Origin: Sphingobium scionense
GTDB taxonomy: Bacteria > Pseudomonadota > Alphaproteobacteria > Sphingomonadales > Sphingomonadaceae
NCBI RefSeq assembly: GCF_014197035.1
Contig: NZ_JACIEU010000014.1
Location: 108,451-172,450 of the forward strand
DNA length: 64,000 nucleotides
Reading direction: 5' to 3'
A program made the translations under genes and the position numbers. Position 1 is the stretch's first letter, and every line of letters begins with the position of its first letter. Shown piece by piece: positions 62,824 through 64,000 of the stretch. The notes below the pieces were generated by a model, which was given only the letters and a program-made list of their open reading frames with translations, made no database searches and was not told where the DNA came from.

Positions 62824-63117
62824 GTGGGGGCGAACACCCCCCTACGGAACCTCGGCGATTATGCCCGCCGAAACGCCAATCTTTTCATCATCTGCAGATG
62901 CGGCCACTCAGGAGTAATCGATGCTGAAAAACTCAACCGCTGGTTCCTCGCGCATTGCTGGAACACCGCTATGGAAACCGTCGGATCGCATCTGCGCTGC
63001 ACGCGCTGTCGGGGACATCCTAAACGATTTGCTCCAACGCCTCGACAACCGGACCGGCCTGACTGGATGAACAGCAAAGCAAGCTGGAAACGGCTGGTTC
63101 GGCGCCTGCGCGATTAG
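62824..63117 (+). CDS. Small hypothetical protein with cysteine pairs
   Basis: A 97-residue protein with a GTG start. RNLGDYARRNANLFIICRCG and HLRCTRCRGHPKRFAPTP carry two Cys pairs (CRCGH and CTRC) that could bind zinc. The arrangement of a leading LGDYAR segment and a closing CxxC...P is familiar from small sphingomonad proteins of unknown role. It follows the 63-residue gene by one base. The C-terminus is basic (WKRLVRRLRD). Confidence 0.6.
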   Translation: MGANTPLRNLGDYARRNANLFIICRCGHSGVIDAEKLNRWFLAHCWNTAMETVGSHLRCTRCRGHPKRFAPTPRQPDRPDWMNSKASWKRLVRRLRD

Positions 63118-63147
63118 TGGCAAAATTCGCAAGTGCCTGGCAGCAGA

Positions 63148-63681
63148 TCAAGCTGCAGGGGATTCTGTTTTGTCGTCCAATGCGTTGTCATGCGCACTAT
63201 GTAGCGCTGTGTATGACGCGTCTCGCTCACTGGGATTTACCCGTCCTTCAAAACAGGCGATTTCCCGGTGTGTTTCGCCGAACACGTCCTGAAAATCTGC
63301 CACGACCTTTATCGTGATCGCGACAAAGGTAGCCTTCTCGAGCAGGGCCGCAACGCCATCCTGAGAACGCAATCCAAGCGGATATGATGTCCAGGAATCC
63401 GCCGAAGGTATGTCCTGCCGCCAGTGCGATCTTTCCAGGTCTGGTTCATCGCCAAGCATCATGCCGCGCTGAGTGTTGTCGCCATAAACAGCGACAATAT
63501 GTGCGTTGTACAGCCAGCGTAACCGGCGCGCAGGCGATGCGCCAGAATTCTGGAAAGTTACCTTGGCAGTCAGATCGCCCAGCTCACTAAGCTTTGCCTC
63601 CACCGACTGAACCACGACATATGCGCGGGCCTGCGCCCGCCCATATTCCATAGCTATGCGGTTCGCGTCGGTGGCTGCCGA
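63148..63681 (-). pseudogene. Hypothetical protein gene truncated at its 5' end by an IS21-type element
   Basis: The frame encodes the C-terminal ~175 residues of an unrecognised protein (RAQARAYVVVQSVEAKLSEL, VTFQNSGASPARRLRWLYNA, ATFVAITIKVVADFQDVFGE). The pattern, a helix AANRIAMEYGRAQARAYV leading into a beta-sandwich, usually follows one or two membrane helices in full-length relatives; these are missing. The reading frame runs on into the repeats of the neighbouring insertion element, so the original start has been lost. The exact junction (about 63675-63690) is uncertain. Confidence 0.6.
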
Positions 63682-64000
63682 TTCCGATGAAGCCGCCCCT
63701 CGTTTCCGAGATGATTGCGCCCCTTCGTTCCGAGATGATGTCGCCCCCCCGGAGACAGGGCCGTGCTGGCTACGTCTGTTGTTATTTCGTTCGTGCCGGT
63801 CGTCAAGCCTCTGAAGGGGATTTGACCCGGCGCATGCTGTCACCGTCGAGGTCCAGGCGGTGGGCGTTGTGGACGAGCCGGTCGAGGATGGCGTCGGCAT
63901 AGGTCGGATCGCCGAACGTTTCATGATGCTGCTTTCCTGGAAGGGGTCATACTGTAATTTGGCGCTGTGAGCGCCTTTATTTGCTGGAGGGTCAGTTCCA
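63675..64000 (-). mobile_element. End of a decayed IS21-family element with istB 3' fragment
   Basis: Reading right to left, 63925-63803 encodes [20 protein letters not shown] and a short tail ending [10 protein letters not shown], the C-terminus of the IS21 helper ATPase IstB. The frame is closed by a stop just upstream of this fragment, so the gene is internally deleted. Between the istB stop and the truncated neighbour lie three copies of a ttccgagatgat...gcccc motif (63682, 63703, 63728), the multiple terminal repeats typical of IS21 ends. The element continues past the window edge. Confidence 0.7.

Noticed and set aside
49230..64000. CRISPR array or Cas genes linked to the Tn7-like module
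   Set aside because: No regularly spaced repeats and no cas-like frames were seen; the long TniQ also argues against a CRISPR-guided type.
49153..64000. Tyrosine-integrase island at tRNA-Arg
   Set aside because: No integrase gene and no second copy of the tRNA 3' end within the window.

Overview
The window looks like a chromosomal segment of a sphingomonad alphaproteobacterium (Sphingobium or Sphingomonas type). The evidence is high GC, two large TonB-dependent receptors, a TPR-sulfotransferase, spore-coat-U type pilin operons and the recR / fmt / truA neighbourhood. No taxonomic marker such as rRNA is present, so this rests on gene content.

Layout. 0.4-4.9 kb: an SCPU chaperone-usher pilus operon. 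4.9-9.2 kb (minus): a signalling operon of a membrane protein, a hybrid histidine kinase with Hpt, and a REC-GGDEF diguanylate cyclase. 9.5-16.4 kb: a complete, translationally coupled Wadjet jetABCD anti-plasmid locus. 16.4-20.1 kb (minus): a CapA-family protein and an OmpR-type two-component pair. 20.4-24.8 kb: a secreted serine beta-lactamase-like hydrolase followed by a TonB receptor. 25-32 kb: LysR, an aromatic-acid MFS transporter, a quinate/shikimate dehydrogenase, an OprB porin and a 3-dehydroshikimate-dehydratase/HPPD-like fusion, suggesting quinate/shikimate catabolism. 32-38 kb: TetR, an MFS protein and an amine dehydrogenase operon (mauB-E-D-A plus cytochrome c) using a TTQ cofactor. 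38-43.6 kb: TPR-sulfotransferase, a second TonB receptor and a small haem protein. 44-49.2 kb: housekeeping genes (recR, fmt, truA, a PAS-GGDEF protein, a YhhQ-type transporter, tRNA-Arg) with unusual repeats between them.

From the tRNA-Arg rightwards (49.2-64 kb) gene content and codon use change to accessory DNA. Its core is a Tn7-like module: tnsA, tnsB (D281, D367, E403), tnsC and a long TnsD-like tniQ. The flank on the tnsA side holds two mutually similar proteins (50978-52021 and 54651-55832). They look like TnsB/Mu-type transposases that keep the first Asp but have lost the second Asp and the Glu. Between them lie a TnpB with no TnpA, whose RuvC-III aspartate is replaced by glycine, and a pirin-like protein lacking most metal ligands. 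A perfect 20-bp inverted repeat pair sits in the divergent promoter between the second catalytically dead transposase and the tns genes. Several inactivated nucleases beside an intact TnsABC-TniQ set is the strongest candidate here for an undescribed system. The transposon ends were not identified. The right edge carries small sphingomonad-type hypotheticals and a decayed IS21-family element truncating a further gene.
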